A stretch of DNA of 64,000 nt from Caulobacter vibrioides (GCF_002858865.1 NZ_PJRR01000025.1:124001-188000), one strand, 5' to 3'. Shown: positions 51,723 to 60,627, counted from the stretch's first letter. Notes: generated from the letters alone by a model not told the origin. Numbers and translations are program-made.

Positions 51723-52364
51723 ATGGACAATCCCGCCGATGCGCCCCCAAAGGCTGCCAGACTTGCCCGAAACCGGCCGCACACCGAGGCGCGGCTGCGC
51801 GCAGCGACGGAGGCCTTGCTGGTCGAGGGCGGCTTTTCGGCTCTGACACCTTCGGCGATCGGCCGCCGCGCGGGCGTCGATAAGATGCTGATTTACCGCT
51901 ACTTCGGCGACCTTCCGGGCCTGATCCGCGCCATCGCCTTCGCCCCTGACTTCTTCCCCACATTCGAGGACCATTGCGAAGGCGACACCGTGGAGGCCCT
52001 GCTGGCGCTGCCCGTCGGGGCCCGCGCCGCCCGCATCCTAGAGCGCAACGCCCGGGCGCTGCTCGCCCGGCCGGTGGTGCTGGAGCTGATGGTATGGGAA
52101 CTGGTTGAGCGCAATGAGTTGACCGCCATAATGGAGGAGGCTCGCGAGCTGCTCGGCCTGCGGCTCATGGCCGAGCTGTTTCCTGATGTCGCCGACAAGA
52201 CGCGCCTCAGCGCCGCCAGCGCCGTCCTGGCTGGGGGCATCGCCTATCTCGCCTTGCGCCGTCGCAAAATACGCTGGTTCAATGGACTAGATCTGAAGTC
52301 AGACGACGGCTGGACGCAGATCGCCGCCGCGATCGAGACCATGGCGAGCGGTCTGGAAACCTGA
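51723..52364 (+). CDS. TetR-family repressor
   Basis: 213 residues from the ATG at 51723. The N-terminal TetR helix-turn-helix (ARLRAATEALLVEGGFSALTPSAIGRRAGVDKMLIYRYFGDLPGLIRAIA) is clear. The C-terminal ligand domain is helical (ARAARILERNARALLARPVVLELMVWELVERNELTAIMEEARE). It most likely represses itself and the divergent membrane-protein gene through the two GTCTC-N6-GAGAC sites. Confidence 0.92.
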   Translation: MDNPADAPPKAARLARNRPHTEARLRAATEALLVEGGFSALTPSAIGRRAGVDKMLIYRYFGDLPGLIRAIAFAPDFFPTFEDHCEGDTVEALLALPVGARAARILERNARALLARPVVLELMVWELVERNELTAIMEEARELLGLRLMAELFPDVADKTRLSAASAVLAGGIAYLALRRRKIRWFNGLDLKSDDGWTQIAAAIETMASGLET

Positions 52365-52574
52365 ACCTGGAAGAGGACTGGCGTCTGAAGTCGGCCAGAC
52401 CGGAAGGCCACTTCGGCTCCGCTCGACAAGGCGGCAAGGCGCAGCCCCCCGCTTAGGGTCGTAAGCAGCAAACGACACCTGCTCTGGAAGCGGACCTTCA
52501 TGCATCCCATGGCATGGCGCGGACTGATCAGCTCGCGCGGCGCTGGCCATCCAGTGGGCTGGGATTCTGGACGT

Positions 52575-52668
52575 AGCGGCCGGAGGGGGGGAGCTGTCAC
52601 GTCCCGGCCTCTTGTCTCTCCGTCGTCTCTTCGAGCCGACAGCTCTTCCTGGGAGCGAGGATCATCTG
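52575..52668. repeat. Decayed family A repeat upstream of the GntR gene
   Basis: GGAGGGGGGGAGCTGTCACGTCCCGGCCTCTTGTCTCTCCGTCGTCTCTTCGAGCCGACAGCTCTTCCTGGGAGCGAGGAT reads as a mutated version of the 3' half of the element at 3052-3138; many positions match in order (CCCGGCCTCTT, CTCCGTCGTC, GAGGAT). The rest of the 358-bp gap 52365-52722 holds no gene I can support. Confidence 0.55.
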
Positions 52669-52722
52669 GCGCTGTCTGACATTTCACCCTACCTATCAGC
52701 GCCCGCCGCTCACGGATTCTCC

Positions 52723-53439
52723 ATGGCCTCGCCGTCGCTGAAATCGCCCGCCGGACGTCGTCTGGTGCTGGATGTCGCCAATTCCTCGGGCCTGGAAGAC
52801 TGGGCGCCCGAGCTGCAGAAGACCAAGGTCTATGAGCGCATCCTGCTGGACCTGATCCTGGGCGAACTGCCGGCCGGGGCTCGCTTGGACGAGCAGTCGC
52901 TGGCCGCGCACTACGACACCGGTCTGGCGGGCGTGCGCGACGCCCTTGGACGCCTGGCCCTGGAGGGGCTGATCATCCGCCGCGCCCGTTCGGGGACCAC
53001 GGTCGCGCCGCTGGACCTGGTGGAGCTGCGCCAGGGTTATGAGGCGCGCGTGCTGATCGAGCCGCACTGTGCGCAACTGGCCGCCAGGAACGCCAGCAAG
53101 GCCGAGGCCCAGGCGATGTACGACGTCTTCGCCGACGGGGACGAGGCCTCGCGGACCTGCGATCTGCCGGCCCTGGTGGCGATGGACCTGCGCTTCCACG
53201 CCGCCGTCGCGCGCGCCTCGGGCAATCTGGCCCTGGCCCGCATTTTGATCCCGCTGCAGCACAAGGCCGCTCGCTTCTGGGTGTTCTCGTTCAACGGCGC
53301 GTCCGAACAGGAGCTGCTGGACGAGATCGAGGAGCATCGTCAGGTCGCGCGGGTCATCGCCAGCGGCGACGTCGAGGGCTCGCGGCGGGCGATGCTGCGG
53401 ATTCTGGATGTCCAGCCCGAGGCCGGCGCTCGATCCTAG
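52723..53439 (+). CDS. GntR-family (FadR/FCD) transcriptional regulator
   Basis: 238 residues from the ATG at 52723. The winged-helix DNA-binding domain (KVYERILLDLILGELPAGARLDEQSLAAHYDTGLAGVRDALGRLALEGLIIRRARSGTTVAPLD) is followed by the helical FCD ligand domain with His-containing segments (LRFHAAVARASGN, EEHRQVARVIASGD) that usually coordinate a metal. FCD regulators typically sense carboxylic acids or sugar acids. Its position directly before a TonB receptor and MFS transporter suggests it controls them. Confidence 0.9.
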   Translation: MASPSLKSPAGRRLVLDVANSSGLEDWAPELQKTKVYERILLDLILGELPAGARLDEQSLAAHYDTGLAGVRDALGRLALEGLIIRRARSGTTVAPLDLVELRQGYEARVLIEPHCAQLAARNASKAEAQAMYDVFADGDEASRTCDLPALVAMDLRFHAAVARASGNLALARILIPLQHKAARFWVFSFNGASEQELLDEIEEHRQVARVIASGDVEGSRRAMLRILDVQPEAGARS

Positions 53440-53526
53440 ATCGTAGGCCTCCGCACCCGGTCCCAAGGGTCATCATTCCCTTTACGTAAGCTGCAGCATT
53501 CGGGTCACACCCTCATCATAATTCCC

Positions 53527-53577
53527 TCTGAAATGTCAGAAGGCATTTTGACGAAGGTCAAGACATCCCCAGATATC
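53527..53577 (+). promoter_or_regulatory. Dyad and promoter before the TonB-dependent receptor
   Basis: TCTGA-AATG-TCAGA (53527-53540) is a perfect 5-bp dyad immediately upstream of TTGACG (53548-53553), with GATATC 18 bp later as a possible -10. The dyad is a candidate GntR operator; there is no other gene in the 186-bp gap. Confidence 0.4.
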
Positions 53578-53625
53578 GAGCCGTGACCGCCGGGGCTCTT
53601 ACCCGGCGCGGTGAAGGCTCGATCC

Positions 53626-56019
53626 ATGTCGTCTCAGCGCATCCTTCTGTCCGCCAGCCTGCTGGCCCTGGCCGCCGCCTCGCCCGCCCTGGCCGACGCG
53701 CAGTTGTCCGACCGCGTCGATACGGTGGTGATCGTGGCGCGGGACAAGGCGGGCCTGCTGGAGAAACAGCCCAGCCAGACGGTGTTCGGGATCGACAAGC
53801 CTCTGATCGAGACCCCGCGCTCGGCCAGCCTGGTCAGCGACCTGACGCTGGAGCGCTATGGCGTTCTGACCCTGGACGCCGCCACCAAGGTCGCGCCCGG
53901 AACCCACACCGCCAGCTTCTATGGCGTGCCCGGTTCGCTGAACATTCGCGGCACCCTGGCCGAAAACTACTTCCGCGGCTTCAAGCGCGTCGAGAACCGG
54001 GGCACCTATTCGACCCCGATCGGCGGGGCGGCGCGGATCGAGATCCTGCGCGGTCCGCCGACGCCGGTTTATGGCGCGGGCAAGGTCGGCGGCCTGGTCA
54101 ATTTCATCCCCAAGTCCGCCCGCGACGAAGGCCGGTTCCTGGCCGGACCGGAAGGGGAGGTCACCGCCACCGTCGGCAGCTACAACAAGAAGCTGCTCAC
54201 CGCCCAGTTCGGGGCGCCGGTGAGCCTCGGCGGCGCTGAGGGCGGCGTCTATGTCTACGGCGAGGCCGAGGACAGCCACAGTTTCTACAAGGGCATCTAT
54301 CCGCGTCACCAGACGCTGGAACTGTCGGCCGATTTCGATCTGGGCGAGGGCTGGAGCACCGCCTTTGGCGGCATGCTGTTCCGCTCTCGGGGCGACGTGC
54401 AGACGCCGGGCTGGAACCGCCTGACCCAGGACCTGATCGACAACCGCACCTACATCACCGGTCGCGACACCACGCTGAAGGACACTGACGGCAACGGCCG
54501 CCTGACGCCTAACGAGGTGGGCTTCTATCCCTTCGCCAGCGCGCTCTACATCCCGTACTACGGCTTCTTCAGCACCGACGCGGTCCATACGCTGGAAGTA
54601 GGGGTCGGCACGACGAAGCTGGACCGCCGCACGGTCTATATCAGCCCGGCCGACTTCTCGAAGACCGACACCCAGACGCTGTATTTCGACCTGGCCAAGG
54701 ATCTGGGCGAGGATCGGGCGCTGAAGCTGCAGCTGTTCCACGATCGCCAGGACAACAAGCGTTACGTCTCTTATGGCTATCCGTCGGCGATCGACGCCGA
54801 GGTCAGCGAAGTCCGCCTGACCTACGCCTTCCCGACCACCCTCGGCGCGGCCAGCGCCCGCACCCTGGTCGGCGGCTCGCATCGGTGGTTCGAAGGACGC
54901 CGACGCGAAAGCTACAACAGCGGCATGATCGCCCTGGACCGCCGCGATATCAGCTTTGGCGCCACGCCGACCGACATCATCGACAGCCCCTTCGACGACG
55001 AGCCCGGCGGCGTGGGTCTGAAGTGGGAGAACGACAACCGCTCGACCTGGAAACAGACCGGCGCCTTCGTCACCTCCGACATCGACATCGGTCGGCTGAA
55101 CCTGATCCTGGGCGGGCGCTGGGATCGCTACAGCGTCGAAAGCCAGGACACCGGCTTCCTCAGCTACACGGTCACAGGCCGCAAGACGGCCGATCGCAAC
55201 AAGGCGACCTGGAACGCCAGCCTGACCTACAAGCTGCCGATCGGCCTGATGCCCTACGCCAGCTACGCCAAGGCCGCGGCGCTGGAGATGAGCCAGGGCG
55301 GCGACATCGCGCCGGGTCTGGTGGCCGACGGCTCGTGGCTGTCCAGCTCCGACCTCGCCGAGGCCGGGGTGAAGTTCCAGCTGCTGGGTGGGACCCTGAT
55401 CGGTTCGCTGGCGGCCTATCGCCAGAACCGCACCCAGATCACCGGCGCCATCGCCCCGCCCACCGTGCAGGGCACGCGCGCCAAGGGCGTCGAGCTGGAG
55501 GTGCGCTGGCTGGCGTCCGAACGGCTGTCCTTCACCTTCGCCGGCAACAACCAGCGCACGACGATCAAGGGGCCGGACACCTCGTTCCAGTACATCCCGG
55601 CCTACACCGCCGGCGTGCCGGGGCCCCAGGCCTATGGCGGCTCGTATGTGGTCTGGAGCTTCGCCGGCCTGCCGGGGCGCAGCGGCGACTACGCCTACAC
55701 CCTGACGCCGAAGTCGGTGCTCAGCCTCTACGGGACCTACACCAGCAAGGGGTATGACTGGGGGCAGGCCGGGGCGACGCTGGGCGCCAGCCATGTGGGG
55801 CGCACCTCGGGCACGGTGCAGAACGCCGTGCGCTATCCGGCCTATGAAGTGGTCAATGCGTCGGCTTTCGTCAGCCGGGGGCCTTACACTCTGTCGGTCA
55901 ATGTCGATAACCTGTTCGACACCTTCTATTTCACCCCGGACGCCGACACCTACGCCAATCTCGGCGCCCTGCCCGGCAAGGGGCGCGAGTGGCGGGCCAC
56001 CCTGAAGCGGACCTTTTGA
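53626..56019 (+). CDS. TonB-dependent outer-membrane receptor
   Basis: 797 residues from the ATG at 53626 (GAAGG upstream; a GTG 15 bases earlier is in frame). A signal peptide (SSQRILLSASLLALAAASPALADAQ) is followed by a TonB-box-like acidic/hydrophobic stretch (DTVVIVARD), a plug domain (NIRGTLAENYFRGFKRVENRG; IEILRGPPTPVYGAGKVGGLVNFIPKSA) and a 22-strand barrel ending in Phe. The plug resembles siderophore receptors (the EILRGPPTPVYGAGKVGGLVN form), but the GntR/MFS context points to a small organic nutrient instead. The substrate is unknown. Confidence 0.9.
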   Translation: MSSQRILLSASLLALAAASPALADAQLSDRVDTVVIVARDKAGLLEKQPSQTVFGIDKPLIETPRSASLVSDLTLERYGVLTLDAATKVAPGTHTASFYGVPGSLNIRGTLAENYFRGFKRVENRGTYSTPIGGAARIEILRGPPTPVYGAGKVGGLVNFIPKSARDEGRFLAGPEGEVTATVGSYNKKLLTAQFGAPVSLGGAEGGVYVYGEAEDSHSFYKGIYPRHQTLELSADFDLGEGWSTAFGGMLFRSRGDVQTPGWNRLTQDLIDNRTYITGRDTTLKDTDGNGRLTPNEVGFYPFASALYIPYYGFFSTDAVHTLEVGVGTTKLDRRTVYISPADFSKTDTQTLYFDLAKDLGEDRALKLQLFHDRQDNKRYVSYGYPSAIDAEVSEVRLTYAFPTTLGAASARTLVGGSHRWFEGRRRESYNSGMIALDRRDISFGATPTDIIDSPFDDEPGGVGLKWENDNRSTWKQTGAFVTSDIDIGRLNLILGGRWDRYSVESQDTGFLSYTVTGRKTADRNKATWNASLTYKLPIGLMPYASYAKAAALEMSQGGDIAPGLVADGSWLSSSDLAEAGVKFQLLGGTLIGSLAAYRQNRTQITGAIAPPTVQGTRAKGVELEVRWLASERLSFTFAGNNQRTTIKGPDTSFQYIPAYTAGVPGPQAYGGSYVVWSFAGLPGRSGDYAYTLTPKSVLSLYGTYTSKGYDWGQAGATLGASHVGRTSGTVQNAVRYPAYEVVNASAFVSRGPYTLSVNVDNLFDTFYFTPDADTYANLGALPGKGREWRATLKRTF

Positions 56020-56032
56020 TGATTGAGCAACG

Positions 56033-56163
56033 CATCCTCCCTCGTGAAACGGGTGAGGGGGACCGCGAAGCGGTGGAGGGGGCGCAGCCGCTGGGGACGC
56101 CCCCTCCGTCACGCCGCGTCTTCGCGGCGCGCCACCTCCCCCGCCTTGCGGGTGAGGAGGGAG
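56033..56163. repeat. Family A repeat between the TonB receptor and MFS genes
   Basis: CATCCTCCCTCGTGAAACGGGTGAGGGGGACC and GCCACCTCCCCCGCCTTGCGGGTGAGGAGG arms with GGAGGGGGC/GCCCCCTCC inside. Its right end GAGGAGGGAGG is the ribosome-binding site of the MFS gene start at 56168. Confidence 0.85.
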
Positions 56164-56167
56164 GCCG

Positions 56168-57439
56168 GTGACCGCGTCCCGCTTCCGCCCCTGGTTGCTG
56201 CTGGCGGCGTTCAGCCTGCTGCTGTTCTTGATCACCGCCTCGACCTACGGCTCGCTGGGCGTGGTTCTGCCGGCCATGATCGGCGAGTTGAACTGGAGCT
56301 TTGAGAAGGCGTTCCTGGGCTTTTCGGTGCTGGGCGTCTTCACCGGGGCGTCGTCCTGGTTGCCGGCGATCCTGATCCGGCGGATCGGGGTGCGGGGGAC
56401 CTTGCTGGTGGGCGCTGTGGTGCTGGCCGGCGGATTCGTCGGCCTGGCCAACGCCGAGAGCTTGATCAGCTACTATGTGGGCGCGGCGGCGTGCGGCGTC
56501 GGCTTCCAGATGGCGGCCCTGATCCCGGGCACGCATGTGCTGTCGTCGCTGTTTCGCGAGCGCGCCCTGCCTTTTGGCCTCTACTTCACCTTCGGATCGC
56601 TGGGCGGCGCCGCCGGGCCGTGGATGGTGCTGAGCCTGATGCAGGCCAGCGGCGACGACTGGCGGGCTTTCTGGATCGTGCAGGCGGTCCTGGCGGCCGC
56701 CGTGGGCGGCCTATGCGCCCTGATGGTCGGCGGCTCCCAGTGGCTGGCGGCGGCCGCGCGAGAGGTCGATGTCGAGGTCGAGCAGGCGGCGCGACAGGCG
56801 CCCGCCAATGCGCGCGTCTATCGCACCGCGCACGAATGGACCGTCCGCCAGGCGCTGCGCACGCCGCAATTCTACATCCTGGTCGCCGCCTACTTCTCGC
56901 ACCTGCTGGCCGGCGTGACGGTCGCCAGCGTATCGGTGTCGCACCTGACCGAGATCGGCGTCGCGGCGGGCGTGGCGGCCGTGGCGGCCGGCGCCCTGGC
57001 GGCCAAGATGCTGAGTCTCGAGGCCCTGATGCAGACCCTCGCACGCCTCGCAGGCGGCGCGCTGGGAGACCGGGTGGATCCGCGTTGGCTGCTGGTGTTC
57101 GCCCAGGCGATGCTGGTGATCGGCCTTCTGGCGTTGGCCAAGGCGGCGACGCCCGCCCTGATGCTGGTCTATGCGATCGGGACAGGGGTGGGCTTTGGCC
57201 TGACGGTGTTGGCCGTGACGGTGTTGCTGCTCAACTATTATGGCCGCCAGAGCAATCTGGAGCTGTTCTCGCTGACCTGTCTGGTTGGCGCGGTCTCAGC
57301 GGCAGGGCCGTTCATCGCAGGCGCCATGCGCGACCGACTGGGCAGCTTCGCCCCGACCTTTGAGCTCTTCGCCGCCGTCACGGCGGTGGTGTTCGTCGCG
57401 GTGCTGGCGATGCGGCCGCCGCGGACGCCGATCGCCTGA
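56168..57439 (+). CDS. MFS transporter, oxalate/monocarboxylate-like
   Basis: 423 residues from a GTG with GAGGAGGGAGG upstream. Twelve membrane helices are apparent, with the N-terminal half showing YGSLGVVLPAMIGELNWSFEKAFLGFSVLGVFTGASSWLPAILIRRIGVRG, the pattern of the OFA/monocarboxylate group. The GALGDRVDPRWLL segment before helix 8 is the second copy of the MFS loop motif. Placement after the TonB receptor suggests that the receptor brings a compound into the periplasm and this protein carries it across the inner membrane. Confidence 0.88.
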   Translation: MTASRFRPWLLLAAFSLLLFLITASTYGSLGVVLPAMIGELNWSFEKAFLGFSVLGVFTGASSWLPAILIRRIGVRGTLLVGAVVLAGGFVGLANAESLISYYVGAAACGVGFQMAALIPGTHVLSSLFRERALPFGLYFTFGSLGGAAGPWMVLSLMQASGDDWRAFWIVQAVLAAAVGGLCALMVGGSQWLAAAAREVDVEVEQAARQAPANARVYRTAHEWTVRQALRTPQFYILVAAYFSHLLAGVTVASVSVSHLTEIGVAAGVAAVAAGALAAKMLSLEALMQTLARLAGGALGDRVDPRWLLVFAQAMLVIGLLALAKAATPALMLVYAIGTGVGFGLTVLAVTVLLLNYYGRQSNLELFSLTCLVGAVSAAGPFIAGAMRDRLGSFAPTFELFAAVTAVVFVAVLAMRPPRTPIA

Positions 57440-57449
57440 CGCAGATACG

Positions 57450-57480
57450 AAAAAGCCGCCCCGGCGAACCGGGGCGGCTT
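57450..57480 (-). terminator. Intrinsic terminator (minus-strand polarity)
   Basis: Perfect stem AAGCCGCCCCGG/CCGGGGCGGCTT with a 4-nt loop. The A-run at 57450-57454 becomes a T-run when read on the minus strand, so it suits the TorF gene side. It lies 11 bp after the MFS stop. Confidence 0.75.
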
Positions 57481-57494
57481 CCATGTCTACCCTT

Positions 57495-57544
57495 AGAGCC
57501 TGTCTGGTTTAGATGGAACCATCTAAACCAGATAAACAGGCTCT
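57495..57544. repeat. Palindromic repeat, family P copy 2
   Basis: AGAGCCTGTCTGGTTTAGATGG-AA-CCATCTAAACCAGATAAACAGGCTCT, virtually the same as 926-974, about 56.5 kb away. Confidence 0.9.
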
Positions 57545-57558
57545 AAAATCAAACAGTT

Positions 57559-57608
57559 AGAGCCCTCTCAAACGCTCTAGATGATCTCATCTAAAGCTAG
57601 AGGGCTCT
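57559..57608. repeat. Second hairpin of family P copy 2
   Basis: AGAGCCCTCT/AGAGGGCTCT outer stem with an AT-rich middle (CTAGATGATCTCATCTAAAGC). It corresponds in position, not sequence, to the hairpin at 992-1029 after copy 1, and lies eleven bases before the TorF stop. Confidence 0.75.
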
Positions 57609-57619
57609 AGGAAAGTCGC

Positions 57620-58312
57620 TTAGAAAGCGGCCTTCAGGCTGACGACCACGCGGCTGTCATAGATCTTGCCGAGGCCGTGCTCGCTGGTGTCGTGGTAACG
57701 CAGGTCAGCCGACAGCTTGTCGGTCAGGGCGTAGGCCAGACCCAGGTTCCAGGTGCTGTAGTCCTTGTAGTTCTTGATGCTCTGGTTGCCGACGGCGCCC
57801 GAGAGGGTCAGCTTGTCAGCGACCGGCATGGCGGCGTTGATCTCGACGTAGGTCGAGCTGCCGCCCTTGCCCGCATATTCCGGCGAGTAGAACACGGCCG
57901 CGCCGACGGTGGCCGGGCCGAAGGCGCGCGAGGCGGCGGCCTTCAGTTCGACGAAGCTGTACGAACCCGGGGTCAGGCCCTTGTCGTCGACATAGCCGTA
58001 GTACAGCACGCCCAGGTCGAACGAGGTGTCGCCGACGGTCGGCTTGATGCCGGCGTAGAAGTCGATTTCAGCCGTCGGATCATCCGCGCCGAAGTCGACG
58101 TTCGAAGCCCAGACGCCCGCGTAGCCGATGCCGTACGACAGATCGATGCCGCCCGAGATGGCCGGATCTTCCTGGGTTTGGCTCACGCCGCGGAACACGT
58201 AGTCGCTGGTGATGCCGAGGTTGTACGAGGCCTTCAGCTCTTGAGCCGAGGCGGCGCCCGCGAGGGCGACCGTGGCGACAGCGGCGGCCAGCGCGATCTT
58301 CATGGCTTTCAT
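57620..58312 (-). CDS. TorF-family putative outer-membrane porin
   Basis: 230 residues. A signal peptide (MKAMKIALAAAVATVALAGAASAQE) is followed by a beta-barrel typical of the TorF family (TIGR02001), starting LKASYNLGITSDYVFRGVSQTQEDPAISGGIDLSYGIGYAGVWASNVDF, and a C-terminal Phe (VVVSLKAAF) that marks an outer-membrane protein. The transported solute is unknown. No gene is seen on either strand in 58313-58557. Confidence 0.88.
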   Translation of the reverse strand: MKAMKIALAAAVATVALAGAASAQELKASYNLGITSDYVFRGVSQTQEDPAISGGIDLSYGIGYAGVWASNVDFGADDPTAEIDFYAGIKPTVGDTSFDLGVLYYGYVDDKGLTPGSYSFVELKAAASRAFGPATVGAAVFYSPEYAGKGGSSTYVEINAAMPVADKLTLSGAVGNQSIKNYKDYSTWNLGLAYALTDKLSADLRYHDTSEHGLGKIYDSRVVVSLKAAF

Positions 58313-58557
58313 AACTCTATCCCCTTGTCTGTGTCGTCAGCCAGGTTGGTTCCCGGCCCCCGACAGCGCCTGTAAGCGCATTTGCGTCCCCGACTGATTA
58401 GTTGGAGGCACGTCCTTAAGTGCAATCGGGGGACGGTGAACGCCAGCGAGAAGGGCGCCTAGGGCTCAAACTTTGGGCGATGTGTGACGATTTTGCTGCA
58501 ATCCAGGCGCTGCTTGGTCACATGCGCCTGAAAAGCGAATCCAGCTTGGCTGTGTCT

Positions 58558-59361
58558 TTACCGCATGGAAAGGCTTGCGCCGCCGAGGTGGAGCCCCCCG
58601 TCGACCAACAGGGTCTCGCCGGTGACATGCCGCGACGCAGGGGACGCCAGAAAGACGGCCGCGCCGGCGATGTCTTCGGCGGTGGAGGCGACCTTCAACG
58701 GTGTCGCCGCAGCCGCGCCGGCGCGAAGACGATCGATTCGCTCGGCGTCCATGGCCTTTTCGAACCACGGTGTGTCGATGAAGCCCGGGCAGACGGCGTT
58801 GACGCGAATGCGCGGCGCAAGCGCGCGGGCCAGCGACAACGTCATCGTGGTCATCGCGCCCTTGGAGGCGGCGTAGGGCACCGATGAGCCGTTGCCGACC
58901 ACGCCGGCGATGGACGACGTATTCACGACCGCCCCCGGCGCCGGCGCTGCCTCCAGCAGCGACCGCGCGGCGCGGACCATCTGGAAGGCGCCGACGACGT
59001 TCACCGAATAGAGCCGCAGGAAATCCTCGGCGTTGACGGCGTCGAGATCGGCATGGTTCGGCGCGAACTTGGTCATGCCGGCGTTGTTGAACAGCGCATC
59101 GATGCGGCCCGAGGGGGCGGCGGCGGCCGCGATCTTGCGGCAATCCTCATCGCTGGACACGTCGCCCTGCGCCAAAACCGCCTTGGCGCCTTCGGCCTGG
59201 ACGAGCCTTGCGGTCTCTTCGGCTTCCTCGGCGCTGCGGGCGAAGTTGATCACGACAAGGCCCGCGCCGCGCCGGGCGGTCTCCACGGCGATCGCCCGAC
59301 CCAGCCCCGTGGAGCCGCCGGTGACCACCACGGTGAACCCTTCGAAGTCCCGTCCCAACAT
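58558..59361 (-). CDS. Short-chain dehydrogenase/reductase
   Basis: 267 residues from the ATG at 59361 (GGGAG eight bases upstream; an ATG at 59379 is also in frame). The classical SDR motifs are present: TGGSTGLGRAIA (cofactor loop), a middle NNAG in LFNNAGMTKF, catalytic Ser in VVNTSSIAG and YAASKGAMT (Tyr-x3-Lys). Near the C-terminus CPGFIDTPWF is the usual proline-glycine segment. The substrate is not predictable. Confidence 0.92.
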   Translation of the reverse strand: MLGRDFEGFTVVVTGGSTGLGRAIAVETARRGAGLVVINFARSAEEAEETARLVQAEGAKAVLAQGDVSSDEDCRKIAAAAAPSGRIDALFNNAGMTKFAPNHADLDAVNAEDFLRLYSVNVVGAFQMVRAARSLLEAAPAPGAVVNTSSIAGVVGNGSSVPYAASKGAMTTMTLSLARALAPRIRVNAVCPGFIDTPWFEKAMDAERIDRLRAGAAAATPLKVASTAEDIAGAAVFLASPASRHVTGETLLVDGGLHLGGASLSMR

Positions 59362-59447
59362 CGCGTCTCTCCCGAACATCTGTTTGCGACCTTGTAGCGG
59401 GGCGCCGCGCGCTTGTCTCGGGAGGCGCGGAGGCCTAAATCGCGCCG

Positions 59448-59903
59448 ATGACCGATCTGAACGTCACCCAGCTGGGCCGCGTCGTCGACGCGCCCGAAAG
59501 CCCCGAGGCCGCCGTCCTTGAGCGCGTGCCCAATCCGCAGAGCGACGTGCTCTATCTGGCCCGCTTCGTCGCGCCGGAGTTCACCTCGCTGTGCCCCGTC
59601 ACCGGCCAGCCTGATTTCGCGCACCTTGTCATCGACTATGCGCCGGGTGACTGGCTGATCGAGAGCAAGTCGCTGAAGCTCTATCTGACCAGCTTCCGCA
59701 ATCACGGCTCGTTCCACGAGGACTGCACGGTCAAGGTGGCGCGCAAGATCGTCGAGATCGCGCAGCCGCGCTGGCTGCGGATCGGCGGCTACTGGTATCC
59801 GCGCGGCGGCATTCCGATCGACGTGTTCTGGCAGACCGGACCCGCGCCGGAAGGGCTATGGGTCCCGGATCAGGGCGTTGCGCCCTATCGCGGTCGGGGC
59901 TGA
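59448..59903 (+). CDS. queF: NADPH-dependent 7-cyano-7-deazaguanine reductase QueF
   Basis: 151 residues, the short (unimodular) QueF form. The active-site Cys lies in [15 protein letters not shown] and the family motif [21 protein letters not shown] includes the catalytic Asp and Glu surroundings. It reduces preQ0 to preQ1 in queuosine synthesis. The other que genes are not nearby. Confidence 0.96.
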   Translation: MTDLNVTQLGRVVDAPESPEAAVLERVPNPQSDVLYLARFVAPEFTSLCPVTGQPDFAHLVIDYAPGDWLIESKSLKLYLTSFRNHGSFHEDCTVKVARKIVEIAQPRWLRIGGYWYPRGGIPIDVFWQTGPAPEGLWVPDQGVAPYRGRG

Positions 59904-59912
59904 AGACCCCCG

Positions 59913-60527
59913 CTAGGCTGACCAGTAGCTGGTGATCGCCGCCACGTCGGGGCGCGGGCGCTCCTGCGGCTGCTCGGTGGTCGTGCCGAGATAGAGGTAG
60001 CCGGCCACCTGTTCGCCGTCCGCCAGGCCCAGGAGCGCGGTCGCGCGCGGGTCATAGCTGTACCAGTCGGTGATCCAGTTGGCGCCCCAGCCCAGGGCGG
60101 CGGCGGCCAGCAGCATCTGGTGGCACACCGCCGAGGCGCTCTGGCGCTGCTCCCACTCAGGGATTTCGCCCGGGATGTGACGCGAGATCACTGCGACACA
60201 GACCGGCGGGCGGGTCAGCTTGCGCAGCGCCGCCGTGGCCTTGGTCGGATTGGCCTGGCTGTCGGCGAGCGGGGCGATGCGTTCGGCGAAGGCGTCCTTG
60301 GCCTCGCCCGTCAGCACAATAAAGCGCCAGGGGGCCAGCTTGCCGTGATCGGGCACGCGCGCGGCGATCCGCAGGATTTCGCTCAACTGCTCGTCATTGG
60401 GACCCGGCGCGGTCAAGGTCATGGCGCTGGCCGAGCGGCGCTTGGCCAGGAAGGCCACAACCTCGGGCGCGGCCTCGATCGGCAGGGTCTGGCCAAACTC
60501 GGGGGCGGGGGGAACAGAACCGGCCAA
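59913..60527 (-). CDS. Nitroreductase-family FMN oxidoreductase
   Basis: 204 residues from a TTG start with GGAGA seven bases upstream. The FMN-binding pattern KRRSASAMTLTAPGPNDEQLSEILRIAARVPDHGKLAPWRFIV is characteristic of the YdjA-like branch, with the later SASAVCHQMLLAAAALGWGANWITDW and GYLYLGTTTEQPQERPRP. The physiological substrate is unknown. Confidence 0.9.
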   Translation of the reverse strand: MAGSVPPAPEFGQTLPIEAAPEVVAFLAKRRSASAMTLTAPGPNDEQLSEILRIAARVPDHGKLAPWRFIVLTGEAKDAFAERIAPLADSQANPTKATAALRKLTRPPVCVAVISRHIPGEIPEWEQRQSASAVCHQMLLAAAALGWGANWITDWYSYDPRATALLGLADGEQVAGYLYLGTTTEQPQERPRPDVAAITSYWSA

Positions 60528-60627
60528 GACGATGTCTCCGAAGCGTTGTAAGTCGCAGACCTATGGCCGCGAGGCGGCCGCGACAAGGCCTGTGGCCGCA
60601 GGGCGGCCTAGATGGGGGATCAGCGAC

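Noticed and set aside
58420..58887. 155-residue plus-strand frame running into the SDR gene
   Set aside because: It overlaps the antisense of a clear SDR and its sequence (Arg/Gly/Gln-rich) is typical of a shadow frame.
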